Origin: Cesiribacter sp. SM1
GTDB taxonomy: Bacteria > Bacteroidota > Bacteroidia > Cytophagales > Cyclobacteriaceae
Assembly: GCF_020178975.1 (NCBI RefSeq)
Contig: NZ_JAHXBU010000089.1
Location: forward strand, 1 to 64,000
Direction of reading: 5' to 3'
Length of the DNA stretch: 64,000 bases
Each line of letters opens with the position of its first letter. Position 1 is the first letter of the stretch. Made by a program: the position numbers and the translations under genes. Below are positions 7,273 to 15,506 of this stretch, piece after piece. The notes below the pieces were generated by a model, which was not told the DNA's origin, made no database searches, and was given only the letters and a program-made list of their open reading frames with translations.

Positions 7273-9306
7273 CTATTGCGCAAAGGCAGTATCCTTCAGG
7301 CCGGGGTTCAGCTCTATGCTTACTACCTCTCCCTCCAGGGTTCCCTGCGGCGTGATCAGAGAAATTTGCTTCGGAAATTTGATTCCGTCTTTTTCTTCGT
7401 ACGATTTGTAGATGATGGTACCTGTAGGGCTTTCCGTTTTAAGCTTCAGGCCGCTGTCTTTTGCAAAATATTCTGTAGTAGCTGGTCCGCTGCCATTGCT
7501 CACTACCACTTTATATGCTTCTTTGCCTTCTACAGTCTCCAGCCCTTTCACCTCTGCACTAATGCCTTCCTGCGTGTACATAAGCTCCGGGAAAGGATGT
7601 GCCGATGCCTTCAGGGCAGCTGCCTGCTGCTCGGGCAGGTCCTGGCGCTGTCCTCCCATCACCATAAAAGCTTTGCCGCCATCGTAAACTATTTTAGATA
7701 GCACCTGTCCGTTCATGGTTGTTTCATTCAGGTAGCTGCCGGGTAGCTTCTTCAGCTGGGTGTTGGTAATTTCCATGCCGTTGATGCTTAGCTTCATCAC
7801 CATGCGCATGTCGTTAACAGCATTTAAACGTTCTTCTCCACCAATGGCCTGAATGTACTTGCCAATGATCTCCCGGGCGTTTGCTTCTCCGGCGGCAAGT
7901 TCTTTGGCGGGCTCTCCCTCGGCAGTGTAGTGTTTTACTTCACCAAATTGTGCCAGTCCTTCTGCTACCTCATCGGCATTGCCTACTACCAAAATATAAG
8001 CATTATCGGGCTGCACGTAAGTTTGCGCAACACGCTGCAGGTCTGCCGGGGTTACGGCAGCTACTTTTTTGAGGTAATCACGATAGTAGTTCTTATCCAG
8101 GTTATATCGGGCGGTGTTGAGGGCAAAGCTGGCTATGGTCTGCGGGCTCTCCAGCGAGCGGGCAAAGCTGCCGGTTAAAAAGTTTTTAGCCTTTTCCAGC
8201 TCATCCTGCGGTACGGCTTCGGTACGAATGCGCTTAAGCTCATTCATGAATTCATATACGGCACTATCTGTTACAGCATTGCGAACATTGGCGTAAGCCA
8301 CAAACTTACCGATGAGTTCATCAGAGTCCAGCGAAGAATAGGCACCGTAGGTATAACCTTTGGCCTCTCTTAAATTATTAAAGAGGCGGGCATCGCCACC
8401 ACCCAGGATGTCGTTCATCAGGCGGGCTGGGATCACATCTGCATCGCCGGGTTTGAGCGCAACCGGGTGTGCAATTTGCACCACCGACTGTACCGAATTG
8501 GAACGGTCAACCACAGCTACCACAGGCTTCTGCAGCGGCTGCGGAGCTGGATAAGTATGCGTTGGCACCTGGCCCTTCTGCCAGTTGCTGAAGTATTTTT
8601 TTACAAGCTGCTGTGCTTCTTTTTTGGTAATATCACCAACGATGGCCAGGTAAGCAGTATTTGGCTTAAAGTAGGTGTTGTAGTACTGCTGTACGTCCTG
8701 GAGCTTTACATTATCCAGGGTTGCTTCTGACATCAGCTCTCCATAAGGATGATCGGCACCATACAGTAATTTAGCCTGTACGCTGCTGGCAATGTACTGC
8801 GGATCATCTTTTTGGGCAGCCAGGCCGGATTTATTTTGTTTTACCAGTTTATCGAACTCCTCCTGCGGAAAAGCCGGGTTCAGCACCACATCGGCCATCA
8901 GGGCCATCAGCTTGTCTTTGTGGCGGCTTAGCGCAGAACCATAAACCCCGGTAGAGCTGGTAGAAAGGCCAGCACCAATAAAGTCAACCTCCTCATCGAG
9001 CTGGTCTTTGGTACGGTTGGTAGTACCACTGCGCAGCAGGTCGCCGGCAATAGAAACGTAACCTGCCTTATCGCCTTCTACAATAGGGTCGCGGTCAATC
9101 AGCAGGCTGTAGCTTACCTGAGGCAATTTGGTATTCCGCACCACAAATACCTTCAGGCCGTTTTTAAGCTCAAAAGATTCGTAGGTTCCCAGTTTAATTT
9201 CGGGTGCAGGACCAGGCTTTGGCAGCTGGCTGCGATCTACCTGTGCTGTGGCCCCAAGTGCAAACAGCATACAGGCAAAAAGTGCTATATGTTTTATTGA
9301 TCTCAT
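7273..9306 (-). CDS. M16 family peptidase-like protein, catalytic motif missing
   Basis: A 677-residue exported protein with a signal peptide (MRSIKHIALFACMLFALGATAQ). Two M16 domains follow (about residues 35-460), then a C-terminal region of about 200 residues resembling an outer-membrane lipoprotein-sorting-like beta fold. The HxxEH zinc motif is absent: the equivalent stretch reads YVSIAGDLLRSGT. The R/Y pair of the second M16 domain is present (AKGYTYGAYSS). The upstream gene is an M16 peptidase with intact HFFEH, 13 bp away. This fits the two-subunit arrangement (active plus substrate-binding subunit) known for other M16B enzymes. It is periplasmic and the substrate is unknown. Confidence 0.88.
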   Translation of the reverse strand: MRSIKHIALFACMLFALGATAQVDRSQLPKPGPAPEIKLGTYESFELKNGLKVFVVRNTKLPQVSYSLLIDRDPIVEGDKAGYVSIAGDLLRSGTTNRTKDQLDEEVDFIGAGLSTSSTGVYGSALSRHKDKLMALMADVVLNPAFPQEEFDKLVKQNKSGLAAQKDDPQYIASSVQAKLLYGADHPYGELMSEATLDNVKLQDVQQYYNTYFKPNTAYLAIVGDITKKEAQQLVKKYFSNWQKGQVPTHTYPAPQPLQKPVVAVVDRSNSVQSVVQIAHPVALKPGDADVIPARLMNDILGGGDARLFNNLREAKGYTYGAYSSLDSDELIGKFVAYANVRNAVTDSAVYEFMNELKRIRTEAVPQDELEKAKNFLTGSFARSLESPQTIASFALNTARYNLDKNYYRDYLKKVAAVTPADLQRVAQTYVQPDNAYILVVGNADEVAEGLAQFGEVKHYTAEGEPAKELAAGEANAREIIGKYIQAIGGEERLNAVNDMRMVMKLSINGMEITNTQLKKLPGSYLNETTMNGQVLSKIVYDGGKAFMVMGGQRQDLPEQQAAALKASAHPFPELMYTQEGISAEVKGLETVEGKEAYKVVVSNGSGPATTEYFAKDSGLKLKTESPTGTIIYKSYEEKDGIKFPKQISLITPQGTLEGEVVSIELNPGLKDTAFAQ

Positions 9307-9319
9307 CTGGATAATGGGC

Positions 9320-10663
9320 TTAGTTTGATGATTGGTTTTCTGCTGCAGGGGCTGCAGATTTTGGCAGGTAATGAAGCACTACCCTCTTGTTGGGGTCCAG
9401 GTACTTTTGTGCCACCCGGCGAATGTCTTCTTTGGTAACCCTGCGGAAGCGCTCAATTTCAGTATTGATGAGGTTTGCATCGCCAAAGTACATATGATAG
9501 TCTGCCAGACTTTCTGCAATACCGGCTACTTTAGAGTTGCTGGTCACAAAATTGCTTTCTATCTGGTTGAGCACCTTCTGGTACTCCTGGTCTGTAATCA
9601 GCTCCTGCTGAACTTTCTCAATTTCCCGGTTCATGGCTTTTTCCAGCTCCGACAGCTCTACGCCCATGTTCACCAGGCCCAGGGTAATGAACAGGCCGTG
9701 GTCTTCCAGTGCATAAGGAAAGGCCACCACCTGCAGTGCTTTTTGTTCTTTATCTACCAGCTGTTTTTGCATACGGGCGCTTGGTCCGCCACTTAACAAA
9801 GTGGTAAGCATGTTCAGGGCATAATAATCATCGGTACCCTGGCCAGGCATGCGGTATGCCTGAAAAACAGCAGGCAGCTGAATGTTATCATAGATGGTAT
9901 CGCGCACCTCAGCCGTAAGCGCGGGCTCTTCTATATTTGGGCGGTAAGGCGTACCTCCCTTAGGTATTTCACTGAAGTACTTATTGATGAGCTCGCGGGT
10001 TTGCGCCACATCAATATCGCCGGCAATGGATAGCACTGCATTATTTGGCACATAGTGCTCTTTGTAAAACTGCATAAACTCTTCGAGCTTGGCAGCGTTC
10101 AGGTCTTCCATTGAGCCAATTGGAGTCCAGCGGTAAGGGTGCTTCTGAAAGGCACGCTTAAAGATGTTTTCCTGGAACGACATATAAGGTACGTTGTCGA
10201 TGCGCTGGCGCTTCTCTTCCTTTACCACTTCGCGCTGTGTTTCTACCCCGGCAGAATCTATTTTGGCATGCAGCATGCGCTCCGACTCCAGGTAAAGCCC
10301 CAGCTCCAGCTGGTTAGAGGGCAGTATCTGGTAATAGAAGGTACGGTCCTGAGTTGTGTTGGCGTTAAGTGCGCCGCCGGCAGCCTTTACAATGCCCATA
10401 AATTCACCTCTGTCTACATTTTCTGTTCCCTCAAACAGGAGGTGTTCAAAAAAGTGGGCAAAGCCGCTACGTCCCTCCTCCTCATTCTTGGAGCCTACAT
10501 GGTACATAACAGTTACAGCAACAATGGGAGTGGAATGATCCTCGTGCAGAATAACATGAAGGCCATTGGGCATATCATATTCTACAAACTCAATCTTTTT
10601 ATTTTGCGCATGCACCATACTGGCTACCAGCAGGCACAACAGCAAAAAGGAGCTTTTCTTCAT
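9320..10663 (-). CDS. M16 family zinc peptidase, catalytic subunit
   Basis: A 447-residue exported protein. It has a signal peptide (MKKSSFLLLCLLVASMVHAQ), then an M16 domain with the inverted zinc motif HFFEH at residues 70-74 and a downstream Glu in the EVVKEEKRQR region. A second, non-catalytic M16 domain follows. The length is typical of M16B subunits. It is first in a two-gene operon with a non-catalytic partner, driven by a canonical promoter at 10711-10742. The role is degradation of periplasmic peptides; the exact substrates cannot be read from sequence. Confidence 0.92.
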   Translation of the reverse strand: MKKSSFLLLCLLVASMVHAQNKKIEFVEYDMPNGLHVILHEDHSTPIVAVTVMYHVGSKNEEEGRSGFAHFFEHLLFEGTENVDRGEFMGIVKAAGGALNANTTQDRTFYYQILPSNQLELGLYLESERMLHAKIDSAGVETQREVVKEEKRQRIDNVPYMSFQENIFKRAFQKHPYRWTPIGSMEDLNAAKLEEFMQFYKEHYVPNNAVLSIAGDIDVAQTRELINKYFSEIPKGGTPYRPNIEEPALTAEVRDTIYDNIQLPAVFQAYRMPGQGTDDYYALNMLTTLLSGGPSARMQKQLVDKEQKALQVVAFPYALEDHGLFITLGLVNMGVELSELEKAMNREIEKVQQELITDQEYQKVLNQIESNFVTSNSKVAGIAESLADYHMYFGDANLINTEIERFRRVTKEDIRRVAQKYLDPNKRVVLHYLPKSAAPAAENQSSN

Positions 10664-10710
10664 AAGATTAGTGTGATGTTCAAACGCGGATTACATAAAA
10701 TTTTAACTAT

Positions 10711-10742
10711 CAAATATACCTGAACCGCTCATCCGGCTCAAA
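10711..10742 (-). promoter_or_regulatory. Promoter of the M16 peptidase operon
   Basis: Minus-strand TTTG (10742-10739), 20-nt spacer, TATATTTG (10718-10711). A complete consensus match, with a predicted start near 10704, about 40 nt before the ATG at 10663. Confidence 0.88.
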
Positions 10743-10831
10743 AGGCACAAGCTGAGATTAAACAAAAACTACACAAGTGGCGATTTTGAGCCATGAACGG
10801 AGCAAGGCATTGGTTAGCTTCATAAATCAAA

Positions 10832-10853
10832 AAAGCTGCCCGGGGGCAGCTTT
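10832..10853 (-). terminator. Terminator of the PfkB kinase operon
   Basis: A 9-bp GC-rich stem (10832-10840 with 10845-10853, 4-nt loop) is followed on the minus strand by a run of T. It lies about 100 bp after the kinase stop codon. Confidence 0.85.
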
Positions 10854-10915
10854 ACTCATCAGGTACTCATACGTATGTACAAACCTTATGCGCTCATGCA
10901 CAAGCAGTGTGCACC

Positions 10916-10953
10916 CATGTATAAGTATTATGCACATGTATAAGTATTATACA
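10916..10953. repeat. Two-copy 19-bp tandem repeat
   Basis: The unit catgtataagtattatgca occurs at 10916-10934 and, with one mismatch (g to a), at 10935-10953. It sits directly against the kinase stop codon. Other short ATGCAC/GTATAC-like pieces lie just upstream (10861-10915). No function is apparent. Confidence 0.8.
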
Positions 10954-10955
10954 CC

Positions 10956-11879
10956 TTATGCGTAAGAAATTTCGAACTGAACCAGGTCTACAAATTCCTG
11001 CACCCGCTCATCAATATCAGATTGCTTAAGGTTTACCAGACGCTCCACGCCAAACTTTTCTACACAGTAAGAAGCCATGGCAGAGCCGTAGATGATTGCC
11101 CGCTTCATGTTATCAAAGCTTACATCATTGGTAGAAGAAAGGTAGCCAATAAAGCCTCCGGCAAAGGTATCACCGGCACCGGTAGGGTCAAACACATCTT
11201 CCAGCGGCAGCGCAGGTGCAAAAAAGATCTGGTCCTGGTCAAACAGCAGGGCACCATGCTCGCCTTTTTTAATGATGAGCTTTTTGGGGCCCATGGCCAG
11301 TATTTTCTTGGCGGCTTTCACCAGCGAATACTCCTTGCTTAGCTGCCGGGCTTCTCCATCGTTGATAGAAAGCACATCCACCATACTGATGGTATCCATC
11401 AGGTCATCCCATGCCACATCCATCCAGAAGTTCATGGTGTCCATCATAATGAGCTTGGGGCGTTTTTTCATGCGCTCAATCACGGTGCGCTGTACCGCCG
11501 GTGCCAGATTGCCCAGCATCAGGTACTGGCAGTTCTGGTAGCTGTCGGGGATCAAAGGATCAAAGCTGCCCAACACATTAAGCTCTGTTACCAGGGTATC
11601 GCGGCTGTTCATATCGCTATGGTATCGCCCACTCCAGAAAAAGCTCTTTTCGTTTTCTTTTATCTGAAGACCTTCGGTATTGATCCCATGCTGCTGCATC
11701 ATTTCAATATCGGTTTTACGGAAATCGCCGCCTACAACAGCCACCAGGTTGGTTTTTTTGGTGAAGTAAGACGCTGCCATGGATATATAGGTACCAGAGC
11801 CCCCAATGATTTTGTCGGTTTTACCGAATGGAGTCTCCAGGGCATCAAAAGCCACCGACCCAACAACTAATAAGCTCAT
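10956..11879 (-). CDS. PfkB family carbohydrate/nucleoside kinase
   Basis: A 307-residue cytoplasmic ribokinase-fold protein. It starts LLVVGSVAFDALETPFG, has the substrate-lid GGSGTYISMAAS block near the N-terminus, and the PfkB signature DVFDPTGAGDTFAGGFIGYL near residues 230-250, which holds the catalytic Asp and the anion hole. PfkB kinases phosphorylate sugars or nucleosides with ATP. The sequence does not let me choose between ribokinase, adenosine kinase or another specificity. It follows the GNAT-like gene by 20 bp and is probably co-transcribed. A terminator lies at 10832-10853. Confidence 0.88.
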   Translation of the reverse strand: MSLLVVGSVAFDALETPFGKTDKIIGGSGTYISMAASYFTKKTNLVAVVGGDFRKTDIEMMQQHGINTEGLQIKENEKSFFWSGRYHSDMNSRDTLVTELNVLGSFDPLIPDSYQNCQYLMLGNLAPAVQRTVIERMKKRPKLIMMDTMNFWMDVAWDDLMDTISMVDVLSINDGEARQLSKEYSLVKAAKKILAMGPKKLIIKKGEHGALLFDQDQIFFAPALPLEDVFDPTGAGDTFAGGFIGYLSSTNDVSFDNMKRAIIYGSAMASYCVEKFGVERLVNLKQSDIDERVQEFVDLVQFEISYA

Positions 11880-11899
11880 ATTGTAAATCTAGATTTAGT

Positions 11900-13069
11900 T
11901 TAATGTATAATCGGACAACGGTTGAATGGTTTACTACGGTCGAACAGGTAGCGGTAGGTGTGGTGCACCTTGTAAACTTTACCACCTACTTCTTCAGCAA
12001 TACGCATCATTTTAGGGTTAAAATCACCAATCCAGTTCATTTCAAAATCAAGATAGGGCGATTTGCTGCTCCATACATAGCGGCTGGTTGCAATGGCCAT
12101 AGCCGACTCAATTCCTTTTCCCTGGTGGGCCGGCACCACCCCAAACACAAGGCCCAGCATTTTTTTACAGGTTCCGCGCCATTTATGGTAAACAAAAAGA
12201 AGTTTGCCCCACCAGTTTAAATTGCCATTCACATGCTTAAAAATCTGGTTCAGCTCCGGCAGGTTCAGGAAGAATGCTATTGGCTCGCCCTCATAATACC
12301 CAAACATCATGATTTTTGGATCCATTACAGGCTTTAGCTTTTTAAATATACCATCAACCTGTGCTTTGCTCATTTCACCTACACCTTTGTGCTTTACCCA
12401 GGCTTTGTTGTAAATGGTTCTGAAATCCTCGGCATACTTGTCCATGTTTTTCATCTCTGCATGCCTGAATTCATATTTTGGTTCTGCAAGCAGCCGCTCT
12501 GCCCGGGCCTGTATTTTCTCGCTCACACCCCCCTCCTTTACCCTGCGGCCGTAGGTAAACTGCTTAAAGTAGAGCTGGAAACCATAATTCTCGAAAAGCG
12601 CTGTATAATAAGGAAAGTTATAGTGCATGCAGTAGTTAGGTTCCAGGTCGAAACCCTCGGCCAGTATGCCCCACCAGCGGTCGCGGTCGCCAAAATTAAT
12701 AGAGCCATCCATGGCTTCCATACCCCGCTCCTGCAGCCAGCTTTTGCAGGCATCCAGTAGTAAGTTTGCAGCATTCTGATCGTTGGTACAATCAAAAAAA
12801 CCCAGTCCACCCGTGGGTTGGTCTTCTTTCCGGGATGTTTTCTGATTGATGAAAGCGGCCACTCTGCCTATGGTAGTACCACTACTATCTTTTAAAATCC
12901 AGCGAACAGCCTCTCCATGGCGGAAAAGCTTATTCTTCTTCGGATCAAAAACACTTTCTATATCCTGATCCAGGGGTCTGATCCAATTTTTCTCGTTCTT
13001 ATAAAGCCTTACAGGCAATTCTAAGAATTCTCTGCGGGTTTTCTCATCACCCACCTCCAGTAACTGCAT
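11900..13069 (-). CDS. GNAT-fold (acyl-CoA N-acyltransferase-like) protein
   Basis: A 389-residue soluble protein, conserved in Bacteroidota as far as I recognise it. The N-terminus (LELPVRLYKNEKNWIRPLDQD) and the region GRVAAFINQKTSRK resemble one GNAT half-domain. A second half near the C-terminus (VVPAHQGKGIESAMAIAT) carries the QGKGI pyrophosphate-binding-like loop. It therefore looks like a double acyltransferase fold. The substrate is unknown. It is the first gene of a likely two-gene unit with the PfkB kinase. I found no clear promoter in the 155 bp upstream. Confidence 0.7.
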   Translation of the reverse strand: MQLLEVGDEKTRREFLELPVRLYKNEKNWIRPLDQDIESVFDPKKNKLFRHGEAVRWILKDSSGTTIGRVAAFINQKTSRKEDQPTGGLGFFDCTNDQNAANLLLDACKSWLQERGMEAMDGSINFGDRDRWWGILAEGFDLEPNYCMHYNFPYYTALFENYGFQLYFKQFTYGRRVKEGGVSEKIQARAERLLAEPKYEFRHAEMKNMDKYAEDFRTIYNKAWVKHKGVGEMSKAQVDGIFKKLKPVMDPKIMMFGYYEGEPIAFFLNLPELNQIFKHVNGNLNWWGKLLFVYHKWRGTCKKMLGLVFGVVPAHQGKGIESAMAIATSRYVWSSKSPYLDFEMNWIGDFNPKMMRIAEEVGGKVYKVHHTYRYLFDRSKPFNRCPIIH

Positions 13070-13165
13070 ATCCTGATATTAACTGCTGCTAAAATAAGGT
13101 TTTCTGTTAAGAATAGACAAACCAGAGCAAAGCATTACCTCTGTGACAAAAGTTTTAGTTTTCGT

Positions 13166-13201
13166 TTTGCTAATAAAATTATTAATACTAATTTTATCAG
13201 C
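13166..13201 (+). promoter_or_regulatory. Promoter overlapped by a 13-bp inverted repeat (candidate repressor operator)
   Basis: TTTG (13166-13169), 19-nt spacer and TAATTTTA (13189-13196) form a promoter for the small gene at 13225. The same bases form an inverted repeat, 13169-13181 against 13189-13201, with 12 of 13 positions complementary and a 7-nt gap. A repressor bound here would cover both promoter boxes. The neighbouring XRE-S24 regulator is the obvious candidate. Confidence 0.6.
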
Positions 13202-13224
13202 AACATAAACTAAATATAATAGCA

Positions 13225-13530
13225 ATGGCCACCGCATCTACCCTAACTTCTGCCAGTGCTGCTTTAAGCAGTGCCATAAAACTGAAGCTTACCAGCCACC
13301 GCTTAAGTGAGCGTCGTTGCCAGGTTAAATTTTTAGCTCAGCACAAAGACAGCAACAAGCCTACCCGCGGTCATATGCTGGTAGATCCGAGCCTTAGTTT
13401 ACGGGAGGTGGCACAAATCATCAGGCAGCGCATGCTACTCATGCAGCAGCATGGCGCTATGCACCTTAGCAGCTTTTACTGCATCTCTGACCGGGAAAAT
13501 GGCAGTGGCTTTATTTTCTTCGAAAGCTAA
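13225..13530 (+). CDS. Small hypothetical protein next to the S24 repressor
   Basis: A 101-residue protein that I do not recognise. A Ser/Thr/Ala-rich N-terminus (ATASTLTSASAALSS) is followed by a basic stretch with one Cys (RLSERRCQVKFLAQHK), then HMLVDPSLSLREVAQIIRQR and a C-terminal DRENGSGFIFFES. There is no signal peptide or membrane segment. It starts at ATG 13225, 28 nt after a promoter that is overlapped by a palindrome. The location, between two operator-like palindromes and upstream of a LexA/CI-like repressor, suggests co-regulation with it, perhaps by DNA damage. Its role is unknown. Confidence 0.6.
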   Translation: MATASTLTSASAALSSAIKLKLTSHRLSERRCQVKFLAQHKDSNKPTRGHMLVDPSLSLREVAQIIRQRMLLMQQHGAMHLSSFYCISDRENGSGFIFFES

Positions 13531-13536
13531 CAGCAT

Positions 13537-13590
13537 ACTAATAAAATTAGTCACTAATAACCCATCACAATATTTTTAGCATTTTGCTAA
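13537..13590 (+). promoter_or_regulatory. Two palindromes upstream of the S24 repressor gene (candidate operators)
   Basis: ACTAAT-AAA-ATTAGT (13537-13551) and TTAGCA-TTT-TGCTAA (13576-13590) are perfect 6-3-6 inverted repeats, with an extra half-site ACTAAT near 13553. They share the CTAATAAAATTA core with the inverted repeat before the small gene at 13225. This pattern is what an autoregulating repressor would use. I could not assign a well-spaced promoter here. Confidence 0.55.
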
Positions 13591-13673
13591 TTTTTCTTAT
13601 CTTGCAGTCGTTATAGGGATCAGAGGGGTAGCATACTAAAAATACTAGTCCTCCATCATAAAACCCTGCAAGC

Positions 13674-14525
13674 ATGAGCATAGTAAGCACAAACATACGT
13701 ACCCTGCGCAAGCAAATGGGCTTTACACAAGAGCAATTTGCGGAGCGTATTGGCATTAAGCGCTCCCTGCTGGGCGCATACGAAGAGGGACGGGCAGATC
13801 CGCGCCTTAACAACCTTCAGAATATTGCTACCGAGTTTGGTGTAACGGTAGACATGCTCCTTACCCGCGACCTTACCCGCATGAGCCGCGAGGATATTCA
13901 GAAGCTCATGAAAAAAGAGACCGGCAATGGTAAGGAAAAACTAAAGATCCTATCGATAACGGTAGATCAGCAAAACCGGGAAAATATAGAACTGGTGCCA
14001 CAAAAGGCGGCTGCCGGTTATCTCAATGGCTTTGCCGATCCTGAATACCTGGAGGAGTTGCCACGCTTTCAGCTACCTTTACTACCGCAAACCGGCACCT
14101 ACCGCGCATTTGAGATCAGTGGCGACAGCATGCTGCCACTCCCTTCAGGCACTATCATCATTGGCCAGTATGTAGAGAGCGCCAGGGATATACGCGAGGG
14201 CAAAACTTACATCTTTGTAACTGCCAAAGAAGGGGTTGTTTATAAAAGAGCCTACAAAAATGGTAAGGACAACAGCCTGCTGATGGTATCAGACAACACA
14301 GCCTACGCTCCTTTTGAGGTAGAGCTGGCAGACATACTGGAGATCTGGGAAGCAAAAGCCTTCATTAGCATGCAATTCCCTGAGCCCGCCACAGCTGCAA
14401 TACAAAGCACAGCACCGGGCACAGGCAACCTAAAATCATCTACTAAGCCGGATATGTCGCTGGAGAAGCTGGCAGGCCTGGTACTGGAGCTTCAAAACGA
14501 GGTGATTAAGCTCAAGGAGAAATAG
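13674..14525 (+). CDS. XRE-family repressor with S24 (LexA/CI-like) self-cleavage domain
   Basis: A 283-residue protein. The helix-turn-helix domain (residues 6-62, MGFTQEQFAERIGIKRSLLGAYEEGR) binds DNA. The peptidase S24 domain (about 105-235) has the Ser in SGDSMLP (Ser152), the Lys in VVYKRAY (Lys191) and a likely autocleavage site Ala114-Gly115 in KAAAGYLNG. A C-terminal extension ends in a short coiled coil. Proteins of this build are cleaved when RecA filaments form, or sense other stress, and release their targets. Palindromes upstream of it and of the preceding small gene are candidate operators. No umuC, dinB or imuA gene lies nearby. Confidence 0.9.
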   Translation: MSIVSTNIRTLRKQMGFTQEQFAERIGIKRSLLGAYEEGRADPRLNNLQNIATEFGVTVDMLLTRDLTRMSREDIQKLMKKETGNGKEKLKILSITVDQQNRENIELVPQKAAAGYLNGFADPEYLEELPRFQLPLLPQTGTYRAFEISGDSMLPLPSGTIIIGQYVESARDIREGKTYIFVTAKEGVVYKRAYKNGKDNSLLMVSDNTAYAPFEVELADILEIWEAKAFISMQFPEPATAAIQSTAPGTGNLKSSTKPDMSLEKLAGLVLELQNEVIKLKEK

Positions 14526-14562
14526 AATTTTATTTGATTGTTTGATTACTATATTCAATAAT

Positions 14563-14600
14563 ACAGCCGCTCTGCATTTTGTGAGCGGCTGTTTATTTTT
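14563..14600 (+). terminator. Terminator of the S24 repressor gene
   Basis: A 10-bp stem ACAGCCGCTC / GAGCGGCTGT (14563-14572, 14583-14592) followed by TTATTTTTT on the plus strand, 38 nt after the stop. Confidence 0.9.
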
Positions 14601-14634
14601 TATAGGAATGACGACAGAATCTGTGCCGACGTAC

Positions 14635-15438
14635 TTATTTCTGGTCTGTAAAAATTTCTTTGAGCGCTGCTTCCAGCCTGTCCAGGCTGTTTGTGTTAGC
14701 ACCAGGCTCCAACAAGCTTTCTCCAAAAGTAAACCATACCCCTTCTCCGGTACTGACATGCCTGCCAGGTTCCGTTGGCGGAAAGTCCGAGGCATTATCA
14801 TAATCATAATCGGGCATGTACACAGTCTTGAGCAATTTTTTCAGGGCTGGCCAGCTCAACTCCCGGGTGCTCTCCGAGCCAGGTCCTTCCATCCCTACCT
14901 GACGTGCACTGGCTTTTCTTTCGGCAAAGCTTGCATTCAGCCAAATCTCAATGTTACTATCATCAATCTCCAGGTAGTGCAAAGCAAAAGGAGCTTCCTT
15001 TTGTGCCACCTCATAAATAGCCTGCATGATTTCCTGCAAAAAATACTCCCAGCTGGGTACATCGGCGGGTCTGCCGGCAAACAGCACTTCTCCGGGCTGG
15101 CTAAGCAACTGAATTTCCAGCACAGCCTCTCCCTCTCTGGCCTCCTTAGGCTTGTTGGGCCAAATACTCTTTGTCATTTGCTCCTGCAGGGCCTCCAGCC
15201 AAAGTTGGGGCAAGCTGCCACTCCAGCTCCAGTCATCCTGAAGGGTAAATCCTTCTTCCAGAATCTCCTCTTCAGTAAGCTCTTCGCGGTTCAGGTAACG
15301 CAGGTCAAAATTAGCATCCAAACCTGAGGGTTTAAGCGTTAACTCAAGATGGTAGGCATAATGATAGGGAGGCGGCACATTTTCGCCTGCATCGTAAAAA
15401 ATATCCAGTTTATGGACTGATTCTAAAGCTACACTCAT
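14635..15438 (-). CDS. Hypothetical protein, acidic
   Basis: A 267-residue protein that I do not recognise. It is acidic, with no signal peptide, membrane segment or obvious motif. Aromatic and Glu-rich stretches (LQDDWSWSGSLPQLWLEAL, VPSWEYFLQEIMQAIYEVAQ) suggest an alpha/beta fold. It ends divergently from nothing and convergently with the S24 gene, so it is probably a single-gene unit. The start ATG at 15438 is the only good one. No function is proposed. Confidence 0.6.
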   Translation of the reverse strand: MSVALESVHKLDIFYDAGENVPPPYHYAYHLELTLKPSGLDANFDLRYLNREELTEEEILEEGFTLQDDWSWSGSLPQLWLEALQEQMTKSIWPNKPKEAREGEAVLEIQLLSQPGEVLFAGRPADVPSWEYFLQEIMQAIYEVAQKEAPFALHYLEIDDSNIEIWLNASFAERKASARQVGMEGPGSESTRELSWPALKKLLKTVYMPDYDYDNASDFPPTEPGRHVSTGEGVWFTFGESLLEPGANTNSLDRLEAALKEIFTDQK

Positions 15439-15506
15439 ATAGGCTGCAAGTTACACATTTCTACTTTCAGAGAAACCCGAACGGCGCTTCTATAGTATCA
15501 TTATAT

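Noticed and set aside
14542-15327. 261-codon plus-strand frame opposite the hypothetical gene 14635-15438
   Set aside because: Its start lies in the terminator of the S24 gene, and its translation looks random (many Leu, Gln, Cys, His); the minus-strand frame has better amino-acid composition and start.
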